Below the pieces are notes generated by a model. That model did no database searches, was not told the DNA's origin, and saw only the letters and a list, made by a program, of their open reading frames with translations. 64,000 nucleotides of DNA from Podospora bellae-mahoneyi (Eukaryota > Ascomycota > Sordariomycetes > Sordariales > Podosporaceae), in contig NC_085884.1 in assembly GCF_035222275.1 (NCBI RefSeq), positions 310,001 to 374,000 of the forward strand, written 5' to 3'. Made by a program: the position numbers and the translations under genes. The number at the start of each line of letters is the position of its first letter. Within the stretch, counting starts at the first letter, position 1. Below, piece by piece: positions 53,556 through 64,000 of this stretch.

Positions 53556-55994
53556 TCACAACTCTTCAAAAACAAGCTTATCCTGGTTCTCATCCGGCCC
53601 GTCCGCCAAATACTTTTTCCGGAGGTACTCCAGCCTTGCCCCTTTCCCGTCAGGGTCGGACTGATGTAGCTCTGCCATGTGCAGCTCCGGCGACGCGAGG
53701 TTTCCAACCTTGGAGTCATCTTCCATGAGCCTTGACCCCCCGGGTATTGCGGTGCCTCGTGCAGGGGGGGGTGGAAAGGAGGAAAGATAAAGAGAATCAT
53801 TGTTGCTCACCTGCAAAAGCCCGTTGCTCAAACCATCACCATGGATCAAATCCAACACACTGCTGCTCGACTTCTTTCTAAGGGGCTGGGCAGGAACACC
53901 CAGCATCCCACCGCTCTCAGCCGCACCGGCGACCCTAAGCGGGAAGGGGAGCACGGCCCCCACCACCACGGGCGCAACCTGGCTGACCACCCCGCCAATA
54001 TCCCTCACGAGACCGCCGAGGAAATCCCCAAACGACTCCTCATGGCCCTGCCCCTCCGGGACCGACATCGTAATCTGCTGCAGCTCCGAGCTGGAAAGCT
54101 TGGACAAGGCCTGGAGGGCGGTCTCGCCAAAGATGGCCCGCTTGGCCACAAGGATGGCAGCTTCACGGTCGGCTTGGGAGAGGGACTGGGTCGAGAAGGA
54201 AGACTCGGAAACGTGCTCGACAATCTTCTTTGTGAGCTGGTAAAGGGGCTCGCGCTCGACGGCGCGCACGATGACCCTTCCGAGGTCGTCAAACCAGCCC
54301 TCGGCGCGGTAGGATTCGGCACGGTTCTTGATAGTGTCAACGAGGAATTTGCCCAGTTCGATGCCGATGGTGATGCCGGGGAAGAGGCCGAAGAGCTCGG
54401 CTTGGTGACCGTTGGTGGCCGGGCCGTTGGAGGTAGCAGCGAAGGGGACGGTTTTGAGCTTGACCTCGCCGGTGGCGGTAGTTTGGGTGTACTCGGTCGA
54501 GCTGAGGATCTTGTTCGCGGTCAGGGGGAGGGCGGGGCCGAGGCGGCAGATGATGGGGTCAAAGTTGATGGAGCGGTAGTGGGTGCTCCAGATCGAGGAC
54601 ATTTCTTGCAGGATCTTGCGGGTGATGGGGTTGTCCTCTAGCTTCAAGATGGATTGGAGGGCAGCCTCGGCGACGATGCCACGCTCGAGTGTGCCTTGCA
54701 GCACAGCGTTTACATCAGTGAAGGCAGATTCAGTGGCCTGATTGATGACACCGAGGATGGTGTGAGCGACGGCGCCGTGGGCGCCGCCCAAGAACGGCTG
54801 GAGGTAAACAGGGGCGGCAGGGCCCACGTTGCCCTGCACAAATTTGGCAACCTTCTTGAGGTCGTCAAAGAAGCCCTCAGCGTCAACAGGTCCAGGAGCT
54901 GGAGCGGAGGTGTAGCCGGTGGGAGGAGCAGGCTGGGTCGTGGGACTGGCGCCGGAGGAGGTGATGGAGTAGCCGTATTTGACAAGCTTGATGCCCTGGT
55001 GCTCACCCCAGGGTGGGAGGTTGCCGTCGAAGACCTTGAGCATGCCCTCGTAGTCATTGCCGAGCGGGCCTATGACACTGGCCGAGTTCTTGTCGCCGCC
55101 ACCGTAGACGTGAGTACCGATGACAGCTTGCTTGGTACCCTTGCGGATAACAGGAGCACCAGATTGACCTATCCGTTGTTAGCGAAACATTATCACGGGG
55201 GAAAAAAAAGAATCCAAAACTCACCACCAAAGGTCGAAATCCGGTACTTGAGCATGCCCCTTCCCTTGTTCTTAGCCGAGTCAAGGACGTAAGTGGTGCT
55301 GGTGAACTGCTCCCACATAAGGGCACCCTTCTCCTCGCGGCCATCGGCATCCTCGAGAGTCTTGTCGGCAGGATAGCCAACAACACCAATCATGTCATCG
55401 CCACTCTCAGGAGTGTTCTTGTACGTGAAGAGGCGGAGGTTGCCAGTAAAGGGCTTGTCGAGTTTGACGAAGGCGACGTCGGCATGGCGGTTGTTGCGGT
55501 CGACAATCCACTGGGCGTTGGTGACGACGACTTTGCCTGAGCGAAACTGCACGATAGGAGAGTTGATGCTGGAACGTCCGTGGTAGCCGATGTAAGCCTT
55601 GATATCGACGGCCTTGCCGAGGCCTCTGCCATAACCAGACCAGTCGAAGACATTGTGGCCGGCAGTCACCAAGAGGTCTGGGGCAATGAGCCAACCGGTA
55701 CCCATGGCGTAGGACTTATCACCAGGCTGCTGGCCTTCATAGCGCATCTGAAGCTTGACGATGGCTGTCTCATTGTCAACACTTGCCGGTCATAGATTCG
55801 CGCAGAAGAGGACACTCACAGCGATATTTTCCGCCATCCCGGATATCGTTGTCATCGACCAGAGAGCGGTGGTCTGGGTCAAATACCGACTCGGAAGTGT
55901 CATCAGTGGAGAAGAAAGACTCTGGTGTCACCTGAGTATGGGCGTAAGGAATTTCCCAGGTGGCAGCCACGGCGAGATAGGGGTCAGAAGACAT
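53556..55994 (-). CDS. Trypsin-like (S1B/V8-type) serine protease with long repeated C-terminal region
   Basis: Three exons on the minus strand (55994-55820, 55764-55225, 55168-53556) with 55-56 nt phase-1 introns encode 775 residues. The protease domain comprises about residues 58-300: GTGWLIAPDLLVTAGHNVF (His95), HADVAFVKL (Asp near 150) and GGQSGAPV (Ser241), a complete triad of the glutamyl-endopeptidase-like group. There is no signal peptide, so it is probably cytosolic. The remaining 470 residues have no family I know. They contain an internal duplication: EGFFDDLKKV (336) with AEAALQSILKL, and EGWFDDLGRV (528) with GETALQALSKL. The C-terminus is Ser/Pro rich. It may process a specific intracellular target; stress or cell-death roles are only a guess. 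Confidence 0.85.
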
Positions 55995-58741
55995 TTTCGT
56001 TTGATGTGTGAACGGATTTTGATGATGTGAAAGTGATGCGGTGAGTGTCCGTCGTCTGAGACGATCACCACGTCCATCTTATACTCCTTTCCTGGCGACG
56101 CCAAGCCCAGTCGTCAACTGAGGTGCCTCCTTTTGTTGTCGTCTACAACTTGATGGAGAAGCGACGCAAGCCTCTTTCCTTCTGGACTAAACTGTTTAGT
56201 GATCGATTGAAGGCCTCGTCCAATAGTCGCGCACGCTGGAGAGCGCTTGCGCGGAGGAGACATCGGAAGTGCCTCGCGACATTGAAGCTGAAGCTTCATC
56301 TCGAAACATCCTTTGGCTCCAATATTACAAGCGGGGATATCTCAAAAGGTCCATGCAATCCTTCAGCTGAATGTTGGAAAACCGAGTTCGTCGCTATCCA
56401 TATCTGTGTGTGGTTAGTGCTGCTGGATGTGGCCGGCTGTGCCTGCAGGTGAAATTGCACAAAACGTTCTAGAGTTTTCGGAATGCGATAGAAGGCTCTT
56501 GGGAAGCGTGGTCTGGAACTGACAGGTGCAAGCAGCTTCACACAAAGGTTTTCTTTTGTAACGGATGGCGGGCTCGGGTCTCCAAGCATCTGGAACGAAG
56601 ATGGCGTTATGTACGACAACCGAGAATGGTAAGGCTGTCGCTGGCACACCAGCTGAATGGGTCTTGACCTCAGCTAGGCCGTGCTATTGGCCCGCCCTTC
56701 CCATGCTAATGCGACCTGCTGCAGAACATCACAATTCCCGCCACCCCAAGAGTCCCTTTCGGGGAAGCCCAGGTGCGGGTGCGGGATGGAGCGAGCCGTC
56801 CACTCTGGTGAGGGGGACGTCCAAGCTGGTACAACCTCGTTGCAAAACACTCACTTGCAAAAGACCTGATCAAGTGTAAGCGGAGATGTGAAGTAAAAGC
56901 CGGCCGCCATTGTTCGCCCAGGAAAAATCCCAAGATCATATTCACCAGTTGGGCCAAGCACCATGCCAGGGCGGGTCGACGAAGAGCGCTCAACGTTGGG
57001 AATCCTCAGCATTATAATAACTCCAGCGATAACTTTCGGGCAAGAGTCCGCCCGCTCGTACCCGAGATATGCCAGATCAGGCCCCATTTCTCGCCGGTGT
57101 CGGGGCTCGGGGGTTTGTACCGGAGGTCCGGATCGCGGCGGAAGTAGTGGGGCCGCCGCCCTCTCTCTGCATGCAGTCAGCCGTCGTCTTGAATGAGCCA
57201 AGCAACCAATCGAGTGGTGCTTTTACCCTGATCGGAACTCCCCTCTCGGGCCGGGATCATGTCCGGGGGGTTTGGCTGAGGGCATCAGGGCGAGCTCACT
57301 GTTGGCAAGTCCACAACGGTGTTGGTTTCTTGATCACCTTTCCAGACATATGCCGAGGTGCTCTCTCTCTCTTTGTTGCAGAATGTTTCCGGGTACCAAA
57401 ATAAACTTCTTACAGCGCAGATCAGTCAGCGGTCTGCACGAAAGACAGTAACAATATGGTAAGCTGACGGGCCATAACGTTGGGTTTGCTCTGGAGGAAC
57501 ACAGCATGCTAAGGTTCTGAGGCATGTCGCTCTTTTCTCTTTTGGTGGTGATATGCAGGAACACGGGGGTCCAGACCTCGCGGGTCAACGACTTTACCTT
57601 ACCCCATAATCCATTTGGCGCTTCCCGCCGTGGTAGTGCTGACGGGCTGATATCAAGCTTATCATGTATGTGGCTGCATGATGACAAAGATATTGACCTC
57701 GTCTCGTGCAAGAAACAAAAATAACTGGCATCGTGGTGACAGTAAGGGTTTTGATGCCAAGAGCACGTGTCTGGTTGACATTCCTGATCCTGATGAAGTG
57801 GTCTGTGTCAGCCTCTTCGCCGAGAAGAAAATGATTGAATTTGCCAATGACCTGAGAACTAACTGGGCACGAATCATGACCCCTATTTCATTGAATCGTT
57901 GACAGCTTAGGCTAGCTGCGCTCCAACAGTTGCCAGTAGTGAGCTACCTTGTGGAGGAGCAGAGATCAAAGGGAGAATTCAGGTGAATGAGATGGTCTCG
58001 CGCCCCAAGTTGATAGCGAAGCAGCGAGACACTGAAAACGTGGAGGCGGAGACTTGACGATGCACAGGGCCAAGGGCGCCGGACCTCGTCCTCAGCTACG
58101 TATGGCGGGGAAAGGGGACACGGTGCAACGTGACATTAAGGTGACTTTGTTCTCCCTGTGTTTGCAAGCACCGTACCTTTCTTGGCACTCAGTACTGAAC
58201 ATGACACTACCTCTCTGCCGGACTAAGTCCGGATGGTCTGCCGTTTGGTGCGGGTTGGATGCTTTTGCTGCTTGCAGCCTTTTGACGGCGGCCATCCACG
58301 GCTCTGGAATTCTGCCATGACCGCGCTCTTCAACCAGTCCAACGAGTCAACGACAGACGATCCTATCCAATTCTTGCATCCCTTTTCGTCCTCCCGTTCC
58401 CAACACCAACAGCACCGTGCAAACGCCTGGAAGCGCTGCTCTCGGCGCCGAACCGTCACCGATTGTCCGCGGGTAGAGCACAGTCCGGCATTCCTCCAAA
58501 CATGGTCCGACAGGCGACAGCCGCGAGATCGTCGCAGAACGATTCAGGGTGACTCGCAGTGTTCCAAATAGCCGGACGGCCATCGACATATAAGTAAGGA
58601 TCACGTCCTCGCCATTCCAATGCCCTCTCACACTTCAGCATTCTTTCCTTGTCAAGATACTCACCATTGCATTGCATCTGCCATTCCCTGATCTAGCCCC
58701 TTGTCTTACTTTCCAGCCAAACCCAACAACCAACCGCAAAC
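55995..58741. other. Gene-poor region, 2.7 kb
   Basis: It holds the protease promoter, a CT microsatellite at about 57359-57374 and, at the right end, the naphthol-reductase promoter. Several short frames have no domain or splice support. I see no gene in it. Confidence 0.4.
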
Positions 58742-59865
58742 ATGCCTGGCCTCACTTCCAACACCTCCAGCAAGTACAATGCCATCCCCGGTCCTCTGGG
58801 TTTGGCGTCGGCTTCGCTCGAGGGCAAGGTCGCCTTGGTAACCGGTGCTGGTATGTATCATCCATCCTTGTCGTCGAGGGTTAAGCCTCGAGGCCCTTGC
58901 ACCTGCATAGGAGCCCCGCCAAGCACTTCCCCTGTGCGCGGTACGGGGCATTTACCCCAAGCCAAAGTCCGGTGCCAAGCCCACATCCCGCCCCTTATCG
59001 TGGCACCACATGCGAGCTGCCTCATCTATCTTGGGGATCGGCATTCAACCATGGACTCACAGCTAACACAATGTAGGCCGTGGTATCGGCAAGGAGATGG
59101 CTCTCGAGCTCGGACGTCGTGGCGCCAAGGTCATTGTCAACTATGCCAACAGCGACTCGGCCGCCAACGAGGTCGTCCAACAGATCAAGAAGAACGGCAC
59201 CGATGCCTTCGCCGTCAAGGCCAACGTTGGTGAGGTCGACGAGATCGTCCGTCTCTTCAAGGAGGCCAAGGAGAAGTGGGGCAAGCTCGATATCGTCTGC
59301 TCCAACAGCGGTGTCGTCTCCTTTGGTCATGTCAAGGATGTCACCCCTGAAGAGTTCGATCGTGTCTTCAACATCAACACCCGTGGCCAGTTCTTCGTCG
59401 CTCGCGAGGCCTACAAGAACCTCGAGGTAGGCGGCCGTGTCATCCTGATGGGCTCCATCACCGGTCAGGCCAAGGCTGTCCCCAGACACGCTGTTTACTC
59501 CGGCAGCAAGGGCACCATTGAGACCTTTGTCCGCTGCATGGCTATTGATTTCGGTGACAAGAAGATCACCGTCAACGCCGTCGCCCCCGGCGGTATCAAG
59601 ACCGACATGTACCACCAGGTCTGCAGAGAGTACATCCCCAACGGCGACAAGCTCGACGATGAGGGTGTTGACGAGGTGAGCCTCCTTATGGATTTACTGT
59701 ATATTATCACGATGCTAACTGCAACAGTACGCTGCCGGCTGGTCCCCTCTCCACCGTGTCGGTCTCCCGATCGATATCGCCCGCGTCGTCTGCTTCTTGG
59801 CGTCGCAGGACGGCGAGTGGGTTAATGGCAAGGTCATCGGCATCGATGGCGCCGCTTGCATGTAA
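58742..59865 (+). CDS. Tetrahydroxynaphthalene/trihydroxynaphthalene reductase-type SDR
   Basis: Three exons (58742-58850, 59077-59675, 59728-59865) with introns of 226 and 52 nt encode 281 residues, the usual length. The NADPH motif [16 protein letters not shown] spans the first splice. Next come [22 protein letters not shown], the catalytic Ser in LMGSIT and the YSGSK Tyr/Lys pair. The C-terminal [20 protein letters not shown] and [12 protein letters not shown] with a terminal Met match DHN-melanin naphthol reductases (Magnaporthe 4HNR/3HNR group). It reduces 1,3,6,8-tetrahydroxynaphthalene to scytalone or trihydroxynaphthalene to vermelone; which one cannot be told. The other melanin genes are not in the window. 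The first intron is unusually long for this locus. Confidence 0.92.
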
Positions 59866-60773
59866 AGTACGGACAGATATTGGTTGGAACTAATGATGCG
59901 TTGCTTTCACAATGGAGGTGTTGATGGATAGATGGGGGGACAGGCTGGATTACCGGGTTATAGATATGGGGGCAGACAGAGCACACTTTGTTGCTGAGAG
60001 ATAGCTGCAGTGCAAATATGTGAATCAATCTTGGACCGCTGTTTTTACTGGTATGTTTCACAATCAGAGAGCTCCAATTCAGGCTTGCTTTCGTGCATCC
60101 GTTGTTGAGGGCGAGACAACGACAAGTGTGGTCAAAGCCATCGAAGCCACGGGGGACTCTAGTATCGCGTCAGATGTCTCGATACGGCTCCGATGCCGAC
60201 TGCATCGTTGATGAGAAATCTTGTGTGACCACATGAGGCGAGCCTCCCACATTGACCATCCAGACTCCCGGGTTATGAGGGCAGACCATACCATGGCTGT
60301 GTCTGACAAAAGTGTCTCGGCGCGGCACCCATCACGAGAACTGTGAATGGCCAGGTTTCAGCCCTTCCAGCAAATAGATGCCAATCCATACGTCAGAGAC
60401 ATGACCATCAAGAACAACGGGCATGAACACTATAAAGGTAAAAAGGTATAAAGCCAGCGGAAAACATCGAGTGAGAAATGAGCCATTCTTTTGCTTTCTT
60501 GTCAGCAAGAAGGTTGAGAACTTGCCTACGAGCCCCTGTCTCACTCCCGCATAACTTTATGCAACTGCGAACCCGGCACGCACAGTTGGCATTCCTTCTT
60601 CCCATTAGGGCAATAGCACACTAAAAAGCGCCACAAAAAAACTCTCCCCGGAAGTCGGAACGGACGGCGACGACGAGCAAACGGCAGGAGCTCGGGTGAT
60701 ACCGAGAAAACATCAACAACTGGCGAGCAAACCCAGAAAGCATCTTGGCCTCCTGCCACACACCACTTTCAAC
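59866..60773. other. Intergenic region, 908 bp
   Basis: It holds the reductase terminator and the ammonia-lyase promoter. Short frames have no coding character. Nothing else is recognised. Confidence 0.4.
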
Positions 60774-63002
60774 ATGATAACCAACGGATCCTCACACGCC
60801 AAGAAACCAGAGGCTATGCATGCCGCTGGTGTTCTTTCCGAATGGCAGAGACTGCAGAAGCAGTTGACTGGGAACGGGGTCGTCTCTGTTGATGGTGAAA
60901 GCCTGACTGTTGCTGATGTTGCGGCGGTTGCACTGTAAGTTCTCCGTCCCGTCGCTTGTCAACACCAAGGAAAGGCTAAGACTGTGACTAGACACGGCGC
61001 AAAAGCACGTCTCACCGATGACGAGGATATAATTCGACAAGTCAATGAAAGTGTTGCCTACCTTGCACACGAGCTCGAAGCAGGGCACACCATCTACGGT
61101 GTCAATACCGGCTTCGGAGGCAGTGCAGATACCAGGACTCAAGATTTTGAACGACTTCAGAGTGCCGCCATCCAGCATCTCAATGTCGGTATCCTTCTTC
61201 AAAGTGACAAGGGCAACGACAACGGCAGAAACGAGCTTCTCCGAAGTCATGCTCTCCCCAGCCCGGTGGTCAAGGCCGCCATGCTGATCCGCTGCAACTC
61301 CCTCATGCGCGGCCACTCTGGCGTTCGCCCCAGCGTCATCGAGTCAATCATGAGGCTTCTCGCCAACGACATGACCCCGGTCGTTCCCCTCAGAGGCAGC
61401 ATCTCCGCCTCGGGAGATCTCTCGACTCTATCTTACATCGCCGGTGCCATAGAAGGAAACCCCGACATCTTTGTCAAGCTCGGCAGCGGCAAGATCATCC
61501 CCGCTAGCGACGCCCTCCAAATCGCCGGAATCACCCCCGTCCGCCTACAAGCCAAAGAAGGCCTCGGAATCACAAACGGCACCGCCCCCAGTTGCGCCAT
61601 GGCCTCCCTGGTCATCGCCCAAGCCAACCAGCTCGCCTTGTTGATTCAAGTCCTGACAGCAATGGGCACCGAAGCCCTGAACGGCACTTCCCACAACTAC
61701 CACCCCTTCATCTCCAGCACCCGCCCTCACCCCGGCCAAGCCGAAGCCGCTTCGAACATCCTGTCTTTTCTCTCCAACTCCAACATCTCCCCTCCTTTTA
61801 CCACCGAATCCTCCCCCAAAACCCGCCTCGGCCTCGCTCAAGACCGATATTCCCTCCGCACAGCCCCACAATGGATTGGTCCCCAGCTGGAAGACCTTCT
61901 CCTGGCAACAAAACAAATCACAACAGAACTCAACTCAACAACCGACAACCCCCTCATCGACCCCTCCTCACGCTCGATCCACCACGGCGGCAACTTTCAA
62001 GCCATGGTCCTGACCTCGGCCATGGAAAAGACCTCGCTTGCACTGCAAAATCTCGGCCGGTTGATATTCGCGCAGTGCTCGGAGGTGATCAATAACATGA
62101 CCAGCAAGGGCTTGCCGCCGAACTTGTCGGCTGACGACCCCAGTCAGAGCTTTACGGCCAAGGGGTTTGATGTCACGATGGCGGGGTACATGGCTGAGCT
62201 GTCGTATTTGACGAGACCGGTGAGCGCGAGTGTGCAGGTCGCCGAGATGGGGAATCAGAGCGTGAATTCTATGGCGTTGGTGGCGGGACGGTACGCGATG
62301 GAGGGGGTGGAGATTTTGGGGCTGATGTGTGCTACTTATATGTGGGTCTTGTCCCAGGCTGTTGATTTGAGGGTGGTTCAGATGAGGTTCAGGGAGGAGG
62401 TGAGGCTTTGGTTGCCGGGTTTGGTGAGGGATCATGTCTTTGGGGGGAGCGGTGCCGGGAGGGTGGAGGTGATTGAAAGGGTCGCGGGACGGTTGGGAGA
62501 CATTATACTACAGAGGTGGGATGAACTCGCGCATCTGGACTTGAGGGAGAGGTGTGACAAGGTTGCGAAGGAGTCGATGGGGTGGTTGCTGGATGATGAG
62601 CAACCCTTTTCGAAGGGGGAGATGGTGGATCGTTTCTTCTTGTCGGAGTACAGGACTGCCGTGAGAGAGTTTTTGGAGCAGCATTACAGGGAACAGCATG
62701 ACATGTTTAGTGATCAGGGACAGGCGGGAGAATTTGTTGGTGAGGGCGGGAAGCTGGTGTATGAGTTTGTGAGGAAGGAGCTGGGAATCCCGCTGAACAG
62801 AGGGGTAGAAGATCATCCGCCATTGCTGTTGAGGACCAGGGCAGAAGGAGAGAACGATCATGGTCACGGTAATGGCACTCAGGCGGATCCGAGAACCAAA
62901 ATTTTGGGAACACAGGCCTCTAACATTTACGAGGCGTTGCGGAAGGGGGCGCTGCATGACCGTATCATGAAGTACGCAGAGGAGGCTCGTCTGTGGGCAT
63001 AA
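60774..63002 (+). CDS. pal: Phenylalanine ammonia-lyase family enzyme
   Basis: Two exons (60774-60934 and 60992-63002) with a 57 nt phase-2 intron encode 723 residues, the length of fungal PAL. It forms trans-cinnamate and ammonia from phenylalanine (or coumarate from tyrosine). The catalytic Tyr loop is YGVNTGFGGSADTR. The MIO-forming triad Ala193-Ser194-Gly195 lies in SISASGDLSTLSYIAGA. NGTAPSCAMA, the QDRYSLRTAPQW loop, STTDNPLID and the helix with NQSVNSMALVAGR are also conserved. The C-terminal shielding domain typical of eukaryotic PAL is present. In fungi it feeds phenylalanine breakdown or benzoate/cinnamate-derived metabolites. It lies 0.9 kb after the naphthol reductase; a shared pathway is not implied. 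Confidence 0.93.
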
Positions 63003-63476
63003 GATGGAAATTATTAGCAAGTCGATAGACGGACAAATACACAAGCACGACAGGACAATTCCACTCAGAACTGGTCAATATTTTCCTGGAAAGATAATGC
63101 TTTGAGTAACCCTAACCCGAGATTGTTGTGCGCTCGGCCCCTAAAAGTTAAACTTTGACATGGCGTCAGTGAGGCTCATGCTCGCCTCTCTCTCTGGCGA
63201 CATTTCGAGTGCGACATTCCTCAACCGTCGAACCGAACAGCACCGAGTGTTCGTGGCACCAATCCAGACACATCGACAATGGCAAGCCCCACCAAAATCA
63301 TGAGATGAAGCGACTGGGGGCATTCTTAGCTTATCGCGTGGCATCGCATCAACGAGCCCCGTTTCTTACCACCAGCTGCCTGCTCTTTGTTTACCTGATA
63401 TTTTCCCTGGCCCATCCGCGACTCGCACACATCTTCCAACGACCACTCCCTCCGATCGGACTGGCTGACAGGCGCC
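63003..63476. other. Intergenic region, 474 bp
   Basis: It holds the PAL terminator and the transporter promoter. No gene is seen. Confidence 0.4.
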
Positions 63477-64000
63477 ATGCCGACCTCAGTCCAAGATTAC
63501 CAGCCCGCCATGACATCTGGCACCACAGCCGTCGCCAATTTGGGCCTGATCACCTCCCGCCCAACGGGCCGGCAGGGCTCCATCAGCGACCCGGAGTCGG
63601 CCATGTCCACCATCACCGACCAGTGCGCCCCCCCAACCCCACCTTCTCCGCGAAGCCGCACCCCACCACCGCCGCCCCCACCCTGTCGCCGGCCCTCTGT
63701 CACCGTGTCCATGGTTCACGGCGACAGCGTCGATGAGCTAGGCGCGGAACCCCGTCTTGCTGTTCTCCATCGCATCCCGACTTACCTCCAACCTCCATTG
63801 CCATGGCGCGAACGATTGCTGCACTTCACCTTTGCCTGGTACACCGTCACCATGTCTACTTCTGGCATCGCCATGGTCATCGCCCTCACGCCCCATCGCT
63901 TCACTGGTCTCGGCACCATAGGGCTGGTCATCTTCCTCCTTGACCTCCTGGCGTTTTTGTTCATCACGGTGATGATCATCCTCCGGCTCGTCATGTACCA
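63477..64000 (+). CDS. ssu1: N-terminal part of an SSU1/TehA-type sulfite efflux or C4-dicarboxylate transporter (cut by the window edge)
   Basis: The frame from ATG 63477 stays open to the right edge (174 codons). A Ser/Pro-rich cytosolic N-terminus of about 105 residues, with a run of seven Pro, precedes PWRERLLHFTFAWYTVTMST, the conserved lead into the first helix of the voltage-dependent anion channel family. SGIAMVIALTPHRFTGL and the second helix GLVIFLLDLLAFLFITVMII follow. This family includes yeast Ssu1, which exports sulfite, and malate permeases. The membrane start is characteristic; sulfite as the substrate is the best guess for a fungus. The remaining helices are off the window. 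Confidence 0.8.
   Translation, partial: MPTSVQDYQPAMTSGTTAVANLGLITSRPTGRQGSISDPESAMSTITDQCAPPTPPSPRSRTPPPPPPPCRRPSVTVSMVHGDSVDELGAEPRLAVLHRIPTYLQPPLPWRERLLHFTFAWYTVTMSTSGIAMVIALTPHRFTGLGTIGLVIFLLDLLAFLFITVMIILRLVMY

Noticed and set aside
53841-54641. 266-codon plus-strand frame inside the protease gene
   Set aside because: Antisense shadow of the third protease exon; no domain and poor amino-acid patterning.
56123-56452. Basic 109-codon frame upstream of the protease gene
   Set aside because: Low-complexity Arg/Lys content without homology or splice support; it lies next to the divergent promoter.

Overview
The window is nuclear DNA of a filamentous ascomycete, most likely a Sordariomycete and probably close to the Sordariales. 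The evidence is the many 50-65 nt introns with GTRNGT/YAG borders, GC-rich coding DNA, a Zn2Cys6 regulator beside a reducing polyketide synthase, a naphthol (melanin-type) reductase, GPI-anchored cell-wall proteins, and an AT-rich transposon island with RIP-type C-to-T decay.

Layout. 1-3.1 kb: tail of a cytochrome b5-domain membrane protein, a RidA-family protein and an NAD-epimerase-like protein. 4.8-15.6 kb: a compact polyketide locus with an AflR-like zinc-cluster regulator, an FSH1/LovG-type serine hydrolase, and a five-exon highly reducing PKS transcribed divergently from the hydrolase. 16.3-20.5 kb: a broken small secreted-protein gene, an unknown two-exon gene, degenerate short repeats, and a small protein carrying a PD-(D/E)XK nuclease-like motif. 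20.5-25.9 kb: a RIP island holding a complete pogo/Fot-type transposon with terminal inverted repeats, a fragment of a relative, two inverted LTR relics and AT-rich debris.

26-38.4 kb is housekeeping: APC1 and VPS41 (divergent), a GST convergent with VPS41, and an intron-containing tRNA-Ala(AGC). 40.2-44.3 kb: a divergent pair resembling bacterial SfnB and SfnG of dimethyl-sulfone sulfur scavenging, with an exact match to the CYS3 binding consensus in the shared promoter. 44.3-56 kb: an SGNH hydrolase, a broken lectin/pore-forming-like/LysM gene, two tandemly duplicated GPI-anchored proteins, and a trypsin-like protease with a long internally repeated C-terminal region. 58.7-64 kb: a tetrahydroxynaphthalene reductase, a phenylalanine ammonia-lyase-family enzyme, and the start of an SSU1/TehA-type sulfite exporter cut by the right edge.

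Three groups look functionally linked. The regulator, hydrolase and PKS probably form a minimal gene cluster: the PKS has no release domain and the hydrolase family supplies trans-acting thioesterases. The SfnB/SfnG pair is a plausible sulfur-starvation module. APC1/VPS41 share a 500 bp promoter. All family names come from motif recognition by eye; no search was run.
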